Assembly (NCBI GenBank): GCA_002448875.1 | Contig: DKAS01000220.1 | Span: 22,778-38,573, forward strand | DNA length: 15,796 nt | Reading direction: 5' to 3' | From: Proteobacteria bacterium UBA6920 | GTDB lineage: Bacteria; Pseudomonadota; Gammaproteobacteria; SG8-11 | In this document: positions 5,691-13,144 of the stretch, in pieces | How the letters are laid out: each line of letters starts with the position of its first letter | Position numbering within the stretch: position 1 is the stretch's first letter | The notes under the pieces: model-generated | The model's database searches: none | The model's input: the letters and a program-made list of their open reading frames with translations, nothing else | Told to the model about the DNA's origin: nothing | Program-made: the position numbers and the translations under genes

Positions 5691-6962
5691 TCAGGCAGCC
5701 AGCTGGCGCGTATTGTGCGTGTATCGCACCAGCACTCGCCGGCATCCCTGCACGAAATCCATTACTTCCTTCGGCCGCTGCCTGCTGAATCCCAGTTTAC
5801 TGAAGGCCGGCATCACGGCCAGATCCTGCGGCAGACTGCCGACGTCCGTCGGTGGCATATCGCGCAACACATCCTTGCCGATATAGCTGAATACGCGCGC
5901 CAGCGCCAGCACGTCGTGATAGTCCGCGGCGGCGACGGATGAATCCGACCAGTCGTCGACCCAGTCCGCCAGCGCAACATAGGCGCGCGGAAAATTCCAG
6001 TAGTGCAGTAGCAGCTTGCTGACTGGCCGATGCAGATGCAGCAATTCCTCGTTGAGCTGCGCGTCATCGATAGTCGCCAGACGCTGGTAGGCGTATTGAT
6101 AAATGATAACCATGCCGATGTTGAGAAACAGCGCATAGTTCATCGCCACCTCGCCATCCAGGTCGGCGGTGCGTGCCGCCAGATTCCGGCTGATGATCGC
6201 CATTTCGAGACTTTGTTGCCAGACCTTGTCGATTTTGCCGGCCACCGCGCGGTCGTGGATGGTGCACAGGGTCTTGCTCGCCAGATTAACCACCGCGCCG
6301 ATTTCATGCGGTGAGCCAATATTGCGCAGCGCACCGCGCAGGGAATCGGCCTGGCGGCTGGCGGTGTAAAGCGGACCGTTGCCCAGGCGCATCACATTGG
6401 CCGCGATCGACGGGTTCGCCATCAACAGCGAGGCGACGCTGTCCAGCGATTTATCGTTATACAAGATGCTTCCCAGGCCCTTGATCAAGCCACCGGTCTG
6501 CGGCAGATTCAGGTTATCGTCCATGATATCCTGGAAAATCTCGTTGAAGAGCGGGTGCTCAAAGCAGCTTTTTTCGATTAAGTGCTCTTCGATTTCTTCG
6601 CCGGCGCGGTTGAGGCGCGCCAGAATACCGTTGATAATCCCGTTGTCGATGAAGAAATAGGAAACTTCAGAAAGACTGGTAACTTCGTACTTGTGCGGCA
6701 GCAGATGGGAAATCGGCGTTTTCTGCAGCCCATCGTCGGTATCGATAATTTTTTCCCGCTCGTCCGCCGCTCGCAGCTTGACCTTGCCTTTCACCAGGAA
6801 CAGAGAATGGGGAGTGGTATCATTGATCGCCACCAGTTGTTTGCCCGGCTCGGCCTCCTCGATCAGCGTGTTGCTCGCCAGCATTATCAATTCATGCACC
6901 GACAGGCGGTCGAAGGGATGATAATTAATCAGGGTTTTAGGAGTGAGGTATCTGGCCTGCAT
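5691..6962 (-). CDS. Cyclic-nucleotide-binding-like domain plus HDOD signalling protein
   Basis: This is a 423-residue cytoplasmic protein with no signal peptide or membrane segment. Residues about 14-118 resemble a cyclic-nucleotide-binding fold: F17-x-x-L...E-L near the start, then E38-P-G-K-Q-L, S53-L-F-L-V-K-G-K-V-K-L in the beta roll, and S97-L-S-E-V-S-Y-F-F. Residues about 150-350 fit an HDOD domain: L-P at 153-154 opens the helical bundle, then S172-L-D-S-V-A-S-L-L-M-A-N-P-S-I-A-A-N-V-M-R-L, and L208-R-G-A-L-R-N-I-G. HDOD domains are HD relatives without catalytic metal ligands and usually work as scaffolds in signalling. No GGDEF, EAL or kinase domain is attached. The ATG at 6962 has a weak ribosome binding site. 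Binding of cAMP or c-di-GMP is possible but unproven. Confidence 0.75.
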   Translation of the reverse strand: MQARYLTPKTLINYHPFDRLSVHELIMLASNTLIEEAEPGKQLVAINDTTPHSLFLVKGKVKLRAADEREKIIDTDDGLQKTPISHLLPHKYEVTSLSEVSYFFIDNGIINGILARLNRAGEEIEEHLIEKSCFEHPLFNEIFQDIMDDNLNLPQTGGLIKGLGSILYNDKSLDSVASLLMANPSIAANVMRLGNGPLYTASRQADSLRGALRNIGSPHEIGAVVNLASKTLCTIHDRAVAGKIDKVWQQSLEMAIISRNLAARTADLDGEVAMNYALFLNIGMVIIYQYAYQRLATIDDAQLNEELLHLHRPVSKLLLHYWNFPRAYVALADWVDDWSDSSVAAADYHDVLALARVFSYIGKDVLRDMPPTDVGSLPQDLAVMPAFSKLGFSRQRPKEVMDFVQGCRRVLVRYTHNTRQLAA

Positions 6963-7265
6963 GTGCGTATCCGTCGGTTGAAAGTGTTAACTACTTCACT
7001 ATATCGCCCCTATACCCGAGCATTACAGTCAACAAAGATGAATTTACCTTTTTAAACAGGCCTGCAAACCGCTGCGACAAAGACAAAAATTCGTGTCTTT
7101 CCGGGGCTACACTTGCTCAACCCAGCCCGCGCCCGCAGGCTGTTACAAATTGTTACCATTGCCGGAGACCCTCTGCCGGCGCAACACCCGAAGTCAAACG
7201 ATTGTTTCGTCGTTCACCCACATGTTATGGTTTCAACATAGTCAGCGAGAGAGGAATTGCGCCAG
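6963..7265. other. 303-base divergent intergenic region, no gene
   Basis: This region serves the HDOD gene (minus) and the outer-membrane barrel gene (plus). On the minus strand TTGACT (7032-7027) is a fair -35, but no well-spaced -10 follows. On the plus side are the direct repeat at 7141-7156 and, nearer the gene, CATGTT...AACATAG flanking a short AT-rich spacer (7221-7241). AGAGAGGAA at 7248-7256 is the ribosome binding site of the barrel gene. No coding content is seen. Confidence 0.5.
7141..7156 (+). promoter_or_regulatory. TGTTAC direct repeat with 10-base period
   Basis: TGTTAC-AAAT-TGTTAC places two identical hexamers one helical turn apart, about 110 bases upstream of the barrel gene. 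The layout (short direct repeats around AAAT) recalls response-regulator boxes such as the Pho box, but the period is 10 rather than 11 and the hexamer differs. It is therefore only a candidate site. Confidence 0.25.
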
Positions 7266-8540
7266 ATGAGGGCACAAGCAACGCGGCGTGCATGCTTCCC
7301 GGGATGGTGGCTGGCCCTGCTGTTGACGATCAGCGTCACCGCGCAGGCAACAGACTGGGTGACGGAACGGCGCAAACCGCAATTCGAAACCGAAACCGGC
7401 TACGCCGTTTTTCCCTTTCCCTATTCGCTGCCTGGCATAGGTTCCGGCCTCACCGCCGTCGGTGGCGTGAGCAACGCCTTCAACAGCTACACCGATATCT
7501 ACGCCGTACTGCTGGGTGGGGACATCCAGGGTGCCGCCCTGGGCGTCAGTGAAATCCACGCGGTGCCGCAGCACCTGTTCTTCGATGTGGGCTACTCCGA
7601 TATCAGCAAAGGCGTGTTTCGCAGTTACAACGAACGCGGCATGGATTCGGACCCGAAGCACTTCACCGACATCGAGGTCTCCAGCGTCCGCGCCTATGGC
7701 GGCCGCATGACCGGCAGCTTTCTGCAGCGGCGGCTGGAATTGTACGCCGCCCGCTACCTGTTCGGCGTCACCGTGGAAAGCATCCGTGACAAGGATGGCA
7801 ATATCATCCTTAAGGCGGAAGACGGATTCAAACTGCGCGGCGGGCAGAATATCTTCGGCGGCCGCGTCGACCTGACCGACGACTTTTCCGATCCCCGGCG
7901 CGGCCTGCGCGTGGATACCAGTGGCTGGCATGCGCCCAAACGGGGCAACGGTCCGGAATACACCCTGGTGGACATCAATACCACGGCGTATCTCCCGATG
8001 GGCAAGCGCAGTACCCTGGCGCTGAACTACCTCAAATCCGACGCTTATGTACAACGTGAGGGTTTGACCGACCGGGCAGCGGTAGCCGGCGAGCTGGGAT
8101 TCGATTGCGCCGCCATCGCCGACGCCGGCGATCGGCAGAATTGCGAGGAATACATCGACAACGTGGTCGCCGCCAACCGCCACGGCAGCGCCAGCAACCT
8201 GGGCGGCGCCAACCGCCTGCGCGCTTTCGCCGAGGGGCGTTTCCATGGCGCACACACCCGCTTCATCGGCGGCGAATTCCGCTGGAACCTGACCGACGAA
8301 TTCACGCCCTTCGATATCGTGATCGTCAAGGACGTGCGCACCACCGTGCAACTGGCGTTTTTCCTCGAGGCCGGCACCACCGCCGACCGCAATGATCAGT
8401 TGTGGGACGACATGCGCCTGTCCGGCGGCGTCGGTGCCCGCGTCATCACCGCCTCCGGCGTGGTCTTCCGCGGCGATGTCGCCGGCGGCCGCGAAGGCGT
8501 TGCCACTTCGGTCTGGTTCGACTACCCCTGGGAGTTCTGA
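7266..8540 (+). CDS. BamA/Omp85-superfamily outer-membrane barrel without POTRA domains
   Basis: The product has 424 residues from the ATG at 7266, with GAGGAA 9-11 bases upstream; a TTG at 7257 is too close to that site. Residues 1-28 are a signal peptide with cleavage after A-Q-A. The mature chain enters beta strands almost at once, leaving no room for POTRA domains. The second half resembles the surface-antigen/Omp85 barrel domain: D-P-R-R-G-L-R (about residues 213-219), N-R-L-R-A-F-A-E-G-R-F in the position of the family's R-G-(Y/F) lid-loop region, then E-F-R-W-N-L, and a C-terminal strand ending in Phe as expected for BAM recognition. Family members insert or secrete proteins or move lipids; a barrel alone may be a porin or a partner of separate periplasmic proteins. 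The gene is transcribed alone, convergent with the acyltransferase 18 bases away. Confidence 0.72.
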   Translation: MRAQATRRACFPGWWLALLLTISVTAQATDWVTERRKPQFETETGYAVFPFPYSLPGIGSGLTAVGGVSNAFNSYTDIYAVLLGGDIQGAALGVSEIHAVPQHLFFDVGYSDISKGVFRSYNERGMDSDPKHFTDIEVSSVRAYGGRMTGSFLQRRLELYAARYLFGVTVESIRDKDGNIILKAEDGFKLRGGQNIFGGRVDLTDDFSDPRRGLRVDTSGWHAPKRGNGPEYTLVDINTTAYLPMGKRSTLALNYLKSDAYVQREGLTDRAAVAGELGFDCAAIADAGDRQNCEEYIDNVVAANRHGSASNLGGANRLRAFAEGRFHGAHTRFIGGEFRWNLTDEFTPFDIVIVKDVRTTVQLAFFLEAGTTADRNDQLWDDMRLSGGVGARVITASGVVFRGDVAGGREGVATSVWFDYPWEF

Positions 8541-8558
8541 CCCGCGCCTGCCGGGCGG

Positions 8559-9683
8559 TTATTTGCCGGAGGCGGCGGGCAGCAGGGCCGGCAGCGGGTC
8601 GGCGGCGACGGTTTTGCGCAGACGCCTGCGCAACAGGCTCAGCAACGGTCGTTCCAGACTGTAGTAAATGACAATACCCAAGCCCACCGCCAGCGCCATG
8701 TTGATGCCTATGGCCAGCGCGATATCCGTATAGTTTGCCGATGTCAGCCCCAGATCTTGAACAAGCTGCCGGGCAGCTCTGGATGTCGCCAGATGAAACA
8801 GATAGATGGAATATGACGCGTCGCCCAGCAGTTGCAGCGGGAAACTGCGCACGCCGCGAAACAGTTGAATGCTCAACCAGACAATGAGGGCGGCGGCGCT
8901 ACCCAGCACCACCTTGTCGTTGGCGGCGGAACCCGTGACCAGTAGCAGACAGCCAAGCACGCCCAGGAACAGCAGGGTCAGGCGGCTGAAACGCAGATGT
9001 TCGCTGCGACTGTGGATTTCGTACACCACCATGCCGAAAATGAATTCAAGCAGAATGGGCGAGGTGTAAAAGCGACCGGCATCGCCGCTGAAGTGCAGCA
9101 GCTTGCCCGCGACAACGGCGCCCGCCAGCACCGCCGACACCAGCACCACGCGATATTGTCCACTCAGCATGCCGATGCCGAACAACAAGTAGAAAACCAC
9201 CTCGTAGTTCAAGGTCCAGCCCTGGATCAGCACCGGAAACATCTCACCCATCTCCTCCTCGTCGAGGCTGGGGTGAGGAATAAAGGCGAAATCCTTGAAA
9301 ATGGACGCCAGGTCAGGGGTGATGCCGGCAGCCAGCGCCGCCAGGGAATCGGCGCCGGCGATCCAGTGGCTGAAATAAGGCCAGGCGGCCCAGAGCAGCG
9401 CGATCCAGTACAGCGGCACCACGCGGACAAAACGCTTGCCGAGAAACTCACCGGCGGCGCGCCAGGGCGACACTTCATGGGTGCAATGCCGGGTGGTGTA
9501 CATCATGATAAAGCCGCTGATCACGAAGAAAATATCCACGCCGCGCGAACCGATGCGGGTCCAGTCGGGTACCTCGCCGAAATAGGAACGGGCATGGAAA
9601 AACACCACCATCAGCGCCGCGATGCCGCGCAGATACTGCAGACCTTCAATGGTGCGTTGCTGCTGCGTGACGTGTTTGCTCAT
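8559..9683 (-). CDS. Acyltransferase family 3 membrane protein (OafA-like)
   Basis: A 374-residue integral membrane protein with about ten helices. It shows the acyltransferase-3 signature: L-R19-G-I-A-A-L-M-V-V-F-F-H30 in the first helix (His30 is the conserved catalytic-site residue), then G48-V-D-I-F-F-V-I-S-G-F and a basic R-F-V-R-V-V-P-L-Y-W segment. Family members transfer acetyl or succinyl groups to sugars on the periplasmic face. The last gene of the four-gene operon, it follows the TPR-barrel gene. The upstream stop TGA overlaps a possible TTG start at 9701 (TTGA), but the ATG at 9683, 14 bases after that stop, is preferred because it leads directly into the conserved domain; translational coupling is likely. 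There is no SGNH domain fused. Role inferred: O-acylation of the polymer made by the operon. Confidence 0.85.
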   Translation of the reverse strand: MSKHVTQQQRTIEGLQYLRGIAALMVVFFHARSYFGEVPDWTRIGSRGVDIFFVISGFIMMYTTRHCTHEVSPWRAAGEFLGKRFVRVVPLYWIALLWAAWPYFSHWIAGADSLAALAAGITPDLASIFKDFAFIPHPSLDEEEMGEMFPVLIQGWTLNYEVVFYLLFGIGMLSGQYRVVLVSAVLAGAVVAGKLLHFSGDAGRFYTSPILLEFIFGMVVYEIHSRSEHLRFSRLTLLFLGVLGCLLLVTGSAANDKVVLGSAAALIVWLSIQLFRGVRSFPLQLLGDASYSIYLFHLATSRAARQLVQDLGLTSANYTDIALAIGINMALAVGLGIVIYYSLERPLLSLLRRRLRKTVAADPLPALLPAASGK

Positions 9684-9697
9684 AGCCTGGCGGCAAC

Positions 9698-11398
9698 TCA
9701 AAAAGTGTAAGACAGGCGCAGGTTACTGTAATTTTCCTTATAGGTGTAACCAGGTATCGCGTTGGAGGCTGAGTTGTTTATTTCGCCGTTCAACTCCACG
9801 CGTAAACGTTTGAACAGATTGATGCCGGCTGTACCACCGGCGTGAACGATGTCGTCGCTCAGATCATAACGCTTGCGGATATAGGACTGCTGCCCCCAGG
9901 CAAAGTCGGAATAAAAATATAAAGGACCTTTTTCGTAGGCCATCAGCAACAAGAGCTTATGCGCCTGGTAATTCTGCACGTCGAAATAACCCGCGGTGGA
10001 AGGCTGATTGAAACTCACGCTGCGATAACCATAGCCCAGACTGAAGCGCGGGCCGCTGCTGTTGATGGCCCACAACGCCGAACCCTCGAAATCGCGGGCA
10101 TAGTTGTGCCCACCATCCACGCCGGTCGAGACTATTTCAACGCCGTCGACTTTCTTTTCCACCACCTCATGACCGGCGCTTTCATAGTCCGTCCCGCGAT
10201 AGATACCCTTGGCGGTGACGTTCTGCGACAACGGCCAGGAATAAACCAGCTGTAACTGGCGCATAGTCACATTGTTGCGTATCAGGATCGCGGTGGCAGT
10301 ACCCACGTCCTGGAGCAACCCCGCCTGGAATTCGCCGTTGCCCAGCTGCTGGGTCAGCCAGATTTCGCCCAGGGCATGGGAAACCGAGCGCTGCGGCGTA
10401 GTCAGGCTGCCGCCTGATTGGGTCTCCTGGAAGACCTTACCGGAGGTCAGAGTCACTTTGCCGGCGGTCAGCGACAAGCGCAGCGCATCCGTCAGATTGC
10501 GGCCCGCCCACAGGCGATAACTGTCCGCGTCGGTGGCCAACCCACCGATGCTGGCGTGACGCGTGCGATCGGTGAAGGAAAAATCCCAATCGATGACGTT
10601 CACACTCAGGGTAAAGTTTCGCTCGCCGATGCTGTCGCCATCATTGTCGGTAAAGCTGCTGGTCTGCAACTCCGCCACCGGCCGGGTTATGCTTTGAATG
10701 TAACCGGTCAGTTCCGCCAGGTCGGCCTGCTGCCACTCGTCTTCGGCGTGCAGCAACTTGAAGTGCTGCAGCGCTTCCTGTTTGCGCCCAACGGCCAGCA
10801 GGCTGTAGATCAGGCCCAGACGGGCGTCAAAATCGTCGCGCTGCGCCAGGATGTTGCGGTACACCTGCATGGATTCATTGAACGACTTACGCCAGCGCAG
10901 CACATTGCCCTTGACCAGCAGGGCGCGCTCGTTCTTGCGATCGTGACGCAGAATACGGTCGATCTCGTCCACCGCCGCGTCATACTCGCCATCGGCGGCC
11001 AGCAGCCGGGCCAGGGCCACTTCCGCCACCGTGCCCTTGTGCGGTTCCTCGACCAGCCGCCGCAGCAGTTCCTTGGTTTCGCGTCGCCGGCCGGCGGCCA
11101 GCAGGCGTTTGGAAATGGCGAAGCGTTCGGCGTAGGTGAAGATCCCGTCATCCAGCTCCAGGGCGCGCAGATAAAGATCGGCGGCCGTGTCCAGCTGCTG
11201 CTGCATAAAGAAATTGTCCGCCATCTCCTTTTCATCGCGCGCCATGCGCGCGCGGGTGGCGGCGGAAACGGCACTGGACGGCGCCGCATCGGCCGCCACG
11301 GCGGTGACCGCCGGCAGGCACAACGCCTGCGCCACAATCAGGGCAAGGCCGCGAAAAACCACCCGGTGCGGGTGCAAGTACGACGTATTCGCGGGCAT
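9698..11398 (-). CDS. TPR plus outer-membrane beta-barrel protein, candidate polysaccharide exporter
   Basis: A 566-residue exported protein. Residues 1-36 are a Sec signal peptide with a long N-region and A-V-A-A-D at the end. Residues about 55-235 are all-helical TPR-like repeats (for example A72-A-D-L-Y-L-R-A-L-E-L-D, E138-Y-D-A-A-V-D-E-I-D-R-I-L, N174-E-S-M-Q-V-Y-R-N-I-L and R205-K-Q-E-A-L-Q-H-F). Residues about 243-566 alternate polar and hydrophobic positions as in a 14-16-strand barrel, ending in L-R-L-S-Y-T-F with a C-terminal Phe. A periplasmic TPR arm joined to a barrel is the layout of PgaA and BcsC exporters, here in a shorter form; YaiO-type or Slam-type (TPR plus DUF560) proteins are alternatives. 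The glycosyltransferase and acyltransferase neighbours favour polymer export. No near Shine-Dalgarno sequence is seen; it starts 19 bases after the preceding gene. Confidence 0.75.
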   Translation of the reverse strand: MPANTSYLHPHRVVFRGLALIVAQALCLPAVTAVAADAAPSSAVSAATRARMARDEKEMADNFFMQQQLDTAADLYLRALELDDGIFTYAERFAISKRLLAAGRRRETKELLRRLVEEPHKGTVAEVALARLLAADGEYDAAVDEIDRILRHDRKNERALLVKGNVLRWRKSFNESMQVYRNILAQRDDFDARLGLIYSLLAVGRKQEALQHFKLLHAEDEWQQADLAELTGYIQSITRPVAELQTSSFTDNDGDSIGERNFTLSVNVIDWDFSFTDRTRHASIGGLATDADSYRLWAGRNLTDALRLSLTAGKVTLTSGKVFQETQSGGSLTTPQRSVSHALGEIWLTQQLGNGEFQAGLLQDVGTATAILIRNNVTMRQLQLVYSWPLSQNVTAKGIYRGTDYESAGHEVVEKKVDGVEIVSTGVDGGHNYARDFEGSALWAINSSGPRFSLGYGYRSVSFNQPSTAGYFDVQNYQAHKLLLLMAYEKGPLYFYSDFAWGQQSYIRKRYDLSDDIVHAGGTAGINLFKRLRVELNGEINNSASNAIPGYTYKENYSNLRLSYTF

Positions 11399-11417
11399 AG
11401 CTGGACGCAGCGAACCT

Positions 11418-11813
11418 CTATGTCTCGCTGGCCAGCGGGCGGAAGAACAGGCGCAGCATATTGGTAAAAGCCAGTATCGACGCCAGTGTTGCCATTGACA
11501 TCAGCAGTGGCGTGACATGGAAAATATTGACCCGAAACGCGGTCGCCACGATATGGGTGTGCAGTTCACGGGCCATCGGCGCATCGGGCACCGCCGCGGA
11601 AAACTGGGTAAACACCAGCCCGGCCAGCACGCCGATCAGCCACATGCCACCGACGATCGCCGCCGACATCGTCAGCTGACGCAGCACCTGGCGCCAGCGC
11701 GCCAGGCTACTGCGGCCGCGCAGCGTCAGCACCAGCTCATTCACCGGCATCAACAAAGCGCTGATCAGATAAAACACGCCGCCAATTCCCGTACCTGGTA
11801 ATCCTGCCGTCAT
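11418..11813 (-). CDS. Small three-helix membrane protein of unknown family in exopolysaccharide operon
   Basis: The product has 131 residues, starts at the ATG at 11813 and has AAGGAAG about six bases upstream. Three hydrophobic helices are visible at about 10-30, 46-70 and 100-125, with a basic patch (R-G-R-S-S-L-A-R-W-R) after the first. Between helices 2 and 3 lies a polar segment of about 30 residues. No family is recognised, and it does not resemble PgaD in sequence. It sits between the glycosyltransferase and the exporter with gaps of 27 and 19 bases, so it is almost certainly co-expressed with them. The inferred role is an accessory inner-membrane subunit of the synthase, perhaps supplying helices the glycosyltransferase lacks. 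Confidence 0.7.
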   Translation of the reverse strand: MTAGLPGTGIGGVFYLISALLMPVNELVLTLRGRSSLARWRQVLRQLTMSAAIVGGMWLIGVLAGLVFTQFSAAVPDAPMARELHTHIVATAFRVNIFHVTPLLMSMATLASILAFTNMLRLFFRPLASET

Positions 11814-11840
11814 TTCAAGCTTCCTTCTTTCCGGTTTTTA

Positions 11841-12866
11841 TCAGTGACCTTTCTCGTAAACAAGCAAGGGGCGCCCTACCACCCACTCATCCCATACCGC
11901 GCGCAACAGGAAATAGGCATTCACCGTGCGCAACACGAAAAACGATGGCAGGCTGGCCAACACCCGCAGAATATCGCGCCGGCCGTGGGGAGTGAAAAAT
12001 ATTGGGATCGCGATCGCCGGCAAGTCGATCAGATAGGCCAGCAGGAACAGCGGCTGGCGGAAAAACAGCGCCAGCGCCGGCACCACCAGCAGATAGACCA
12101 GCGCGGCAATTACCGCGTCCCACAGCGCCACCGCAACGATTTCCCGCAGAAAGGGAATGCGCAGGTTGGCGCGCCAATGCAGCGCGACATTCTGCACGAA
12201 GCCATGGGACCAGCGCCGCAGCTGCTTTTTCATGAAGCCGAAGGTGCGTGGCTCGATCGGGTAGCAGACCGCCTCGGGGATGAAACGCACCTCGTGCCCC
12301 TGCTGGTAAAACGTCCAGGTCAGGTCCATGTCCTCGGCCATGGTGCGCGTCGACCAGCCACCCACGGAACGCAACACGTCGGTGCGGTAAACGGAAAAAC
12401 AGCCAGAAGAAATCAGCGGTTTGCGATAGTATTCCTGAATGGGTTTGTACCAGCTGAACGCCAGCAGATACTCGATATAGCGGCCGCGTTCCCAGATCGT
12501 TTCCACATGCCGGGGGATGACGAAACCGCAGGCTGCCACCACGCTGTCGCGGTCCAGCGCCTGCAGCAGTTTTTCGATGGCATCGGGCGCCAGCACCGTG
12601 TCGGCGTCTATCGCCATCACCAGTTCGGTAGTCACGCGGGCGAGCGCGAAATTCTGCGCGCCGGCTTTGGAACCGGTATTCGCCGGCGGACAAATCACCG
12701 TGACGCCGCAGGCGCGGGCGCGGGCCGCGGTGTCATCGCTGGAGCAATCATCGATGACGATAATTTCCTCGGGAAGCAGCGTTTGCTGCTGAATACTGCG
12801 TATGGTATCCGCGATACTGTCGGCTTCATTGTAGGCGGGGATGATCACTGTCAGAGCATTGCGCAT
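11841..12866 (-). CDS. Processive-type family 2 glycosyltransferase (inner membrane)
   Basis: The product has 341 residues; the ATG at 12866 follows an AAGG ten bases upstream. The GT-A domain begins at residue 4 (L-T-V-I-I-P-A-Y-N-E) and has the expected acidic motifs: D39-D40, D87-A-D89, and A-E178-D179 in place of T/S-E-D as the probable catalytic base. Q215-L-R-R-W219 is the QxxRW motif that marks processive synthases of cellulose, PNAG, hyaluronan or chitin type. Three to four hydrophobic helices follow (about 243-270, 272-292, 303-325). Unlike PgaC or BcsA there are no N-terminal membrane helices and no PilZ domain. It is the first gene of the operon. Inferred role: polymerising a nucleotide-sugar into an exported polysaccharide; the sugar cannot be told from sequence. 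Confidence 0.87.
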   Translation of the reverse strand: MRNALTVIIPAYNEADSIADTIRSIQQQTLLPEEIIVIDDCSSDDTAARARACGVTVICPPANTGSKAGAQNFALARVTTELVMAIDADTVLAPDAIEKLLQALDRDSVVAACGFVIPRHVETIWERGRYIEYLLAFSWYKPIQEYYRKPLISSGCFSVYRTDVLRSVGGWSTRTMAEDMDLTWTFYQQGHEVRFIPEAVCYPIEPRTFGFMKKQLRRWSHGFVQNVALHWRANLRIPFLREIVAVALWDAVIAALVYLLVVPALALFFRQPLFLLAYLIDLPAIAIPIFFTPHGRRDILRVLASLPSFFVLRTVNAYFLLRAVWDEWVVGRPLLVYEKGH

Positions 12867-12893
12867 AACAAACAGACCTTTTGGCCAGCGGCT

Positions 12894-12899
12894 AGTATA
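12894..12899 (-). promoter_or_regulatory. Candidate -10 element of the four-gene operon
   Basis: TATACT on the minus strand lies 28 bases upstream of the glycosyltransferase ATG, in the 278-base gap 12867-13144. No convincing -35 lies 16-18 bases upstream, so activation by a regulator is possible. The rest of the gap holds no credible gene. Confidence 0.35.
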
Positions 12900-13114
12900 C
12901 CGCCGGCGAGAATGACAGAATATGCTGATATTCTTGTGGAATCCTTAAAACCGTGACATCCAGGCGAACGTATTAATTCCTCAAAAGCGCAGTAACAACC
13001 CGACATGGCGGAAAACACCCAGCGTTCAGCGGACCATCCACGATTAAATAGATGGGCGACAGCGTGGACGACAGGCTGTCTTAGCATTTTTTAAGATCCG
13101 CGACATGGAGAACA

Positions 13115-13136
13115 CCGGACGGGTATCCCCGCCCGG
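13115..13136 (-). terminator. Hairpin after the small secreted protein gene
   Basis: On the minus strand CCGGGCGGG pairs with CCCGTCCGG (one G-U pair) around a GATA loop, starting nine bases past the stop at 13145. There is no T-tract directly after it, so intrinsic termination would be weak; it could also protect the mRNA 3' end. Confidence 0.42.
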
Positions 13137-13144
13137 CGTCAAGC

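Noticed and set aside
7242..8351. Minus-strand open frame of 369 codons
   Set aside because: Antisense to the outer-membrane barrel gene, whose plus-strand product has a signal peptide, Omp85-like motifs and a terminal Phe.
10418..11467. Plus-strand open frame of 349 codons
   Set aside because: Antisense to the TPR-barrel gene; its Gln/Gly-rich translation is typical of a shadow frame.
11844..12956. Plus-strand open frame of 370 codons
   Set aside because: Antisense to the glycosyltransferase gene, whose minus-strand motifs (DxD, ED, QxxRW) are unmistakable; the frame stays open because of GC-rich codon bias.
12851..13087. Possible 78-codon minus-strand gene just upstream of the glycosyltransferase
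   Set aside because: No ribosome binding site, no recognisable content, and it overlaps both the glycosyltransferase start and its candidate promoter.
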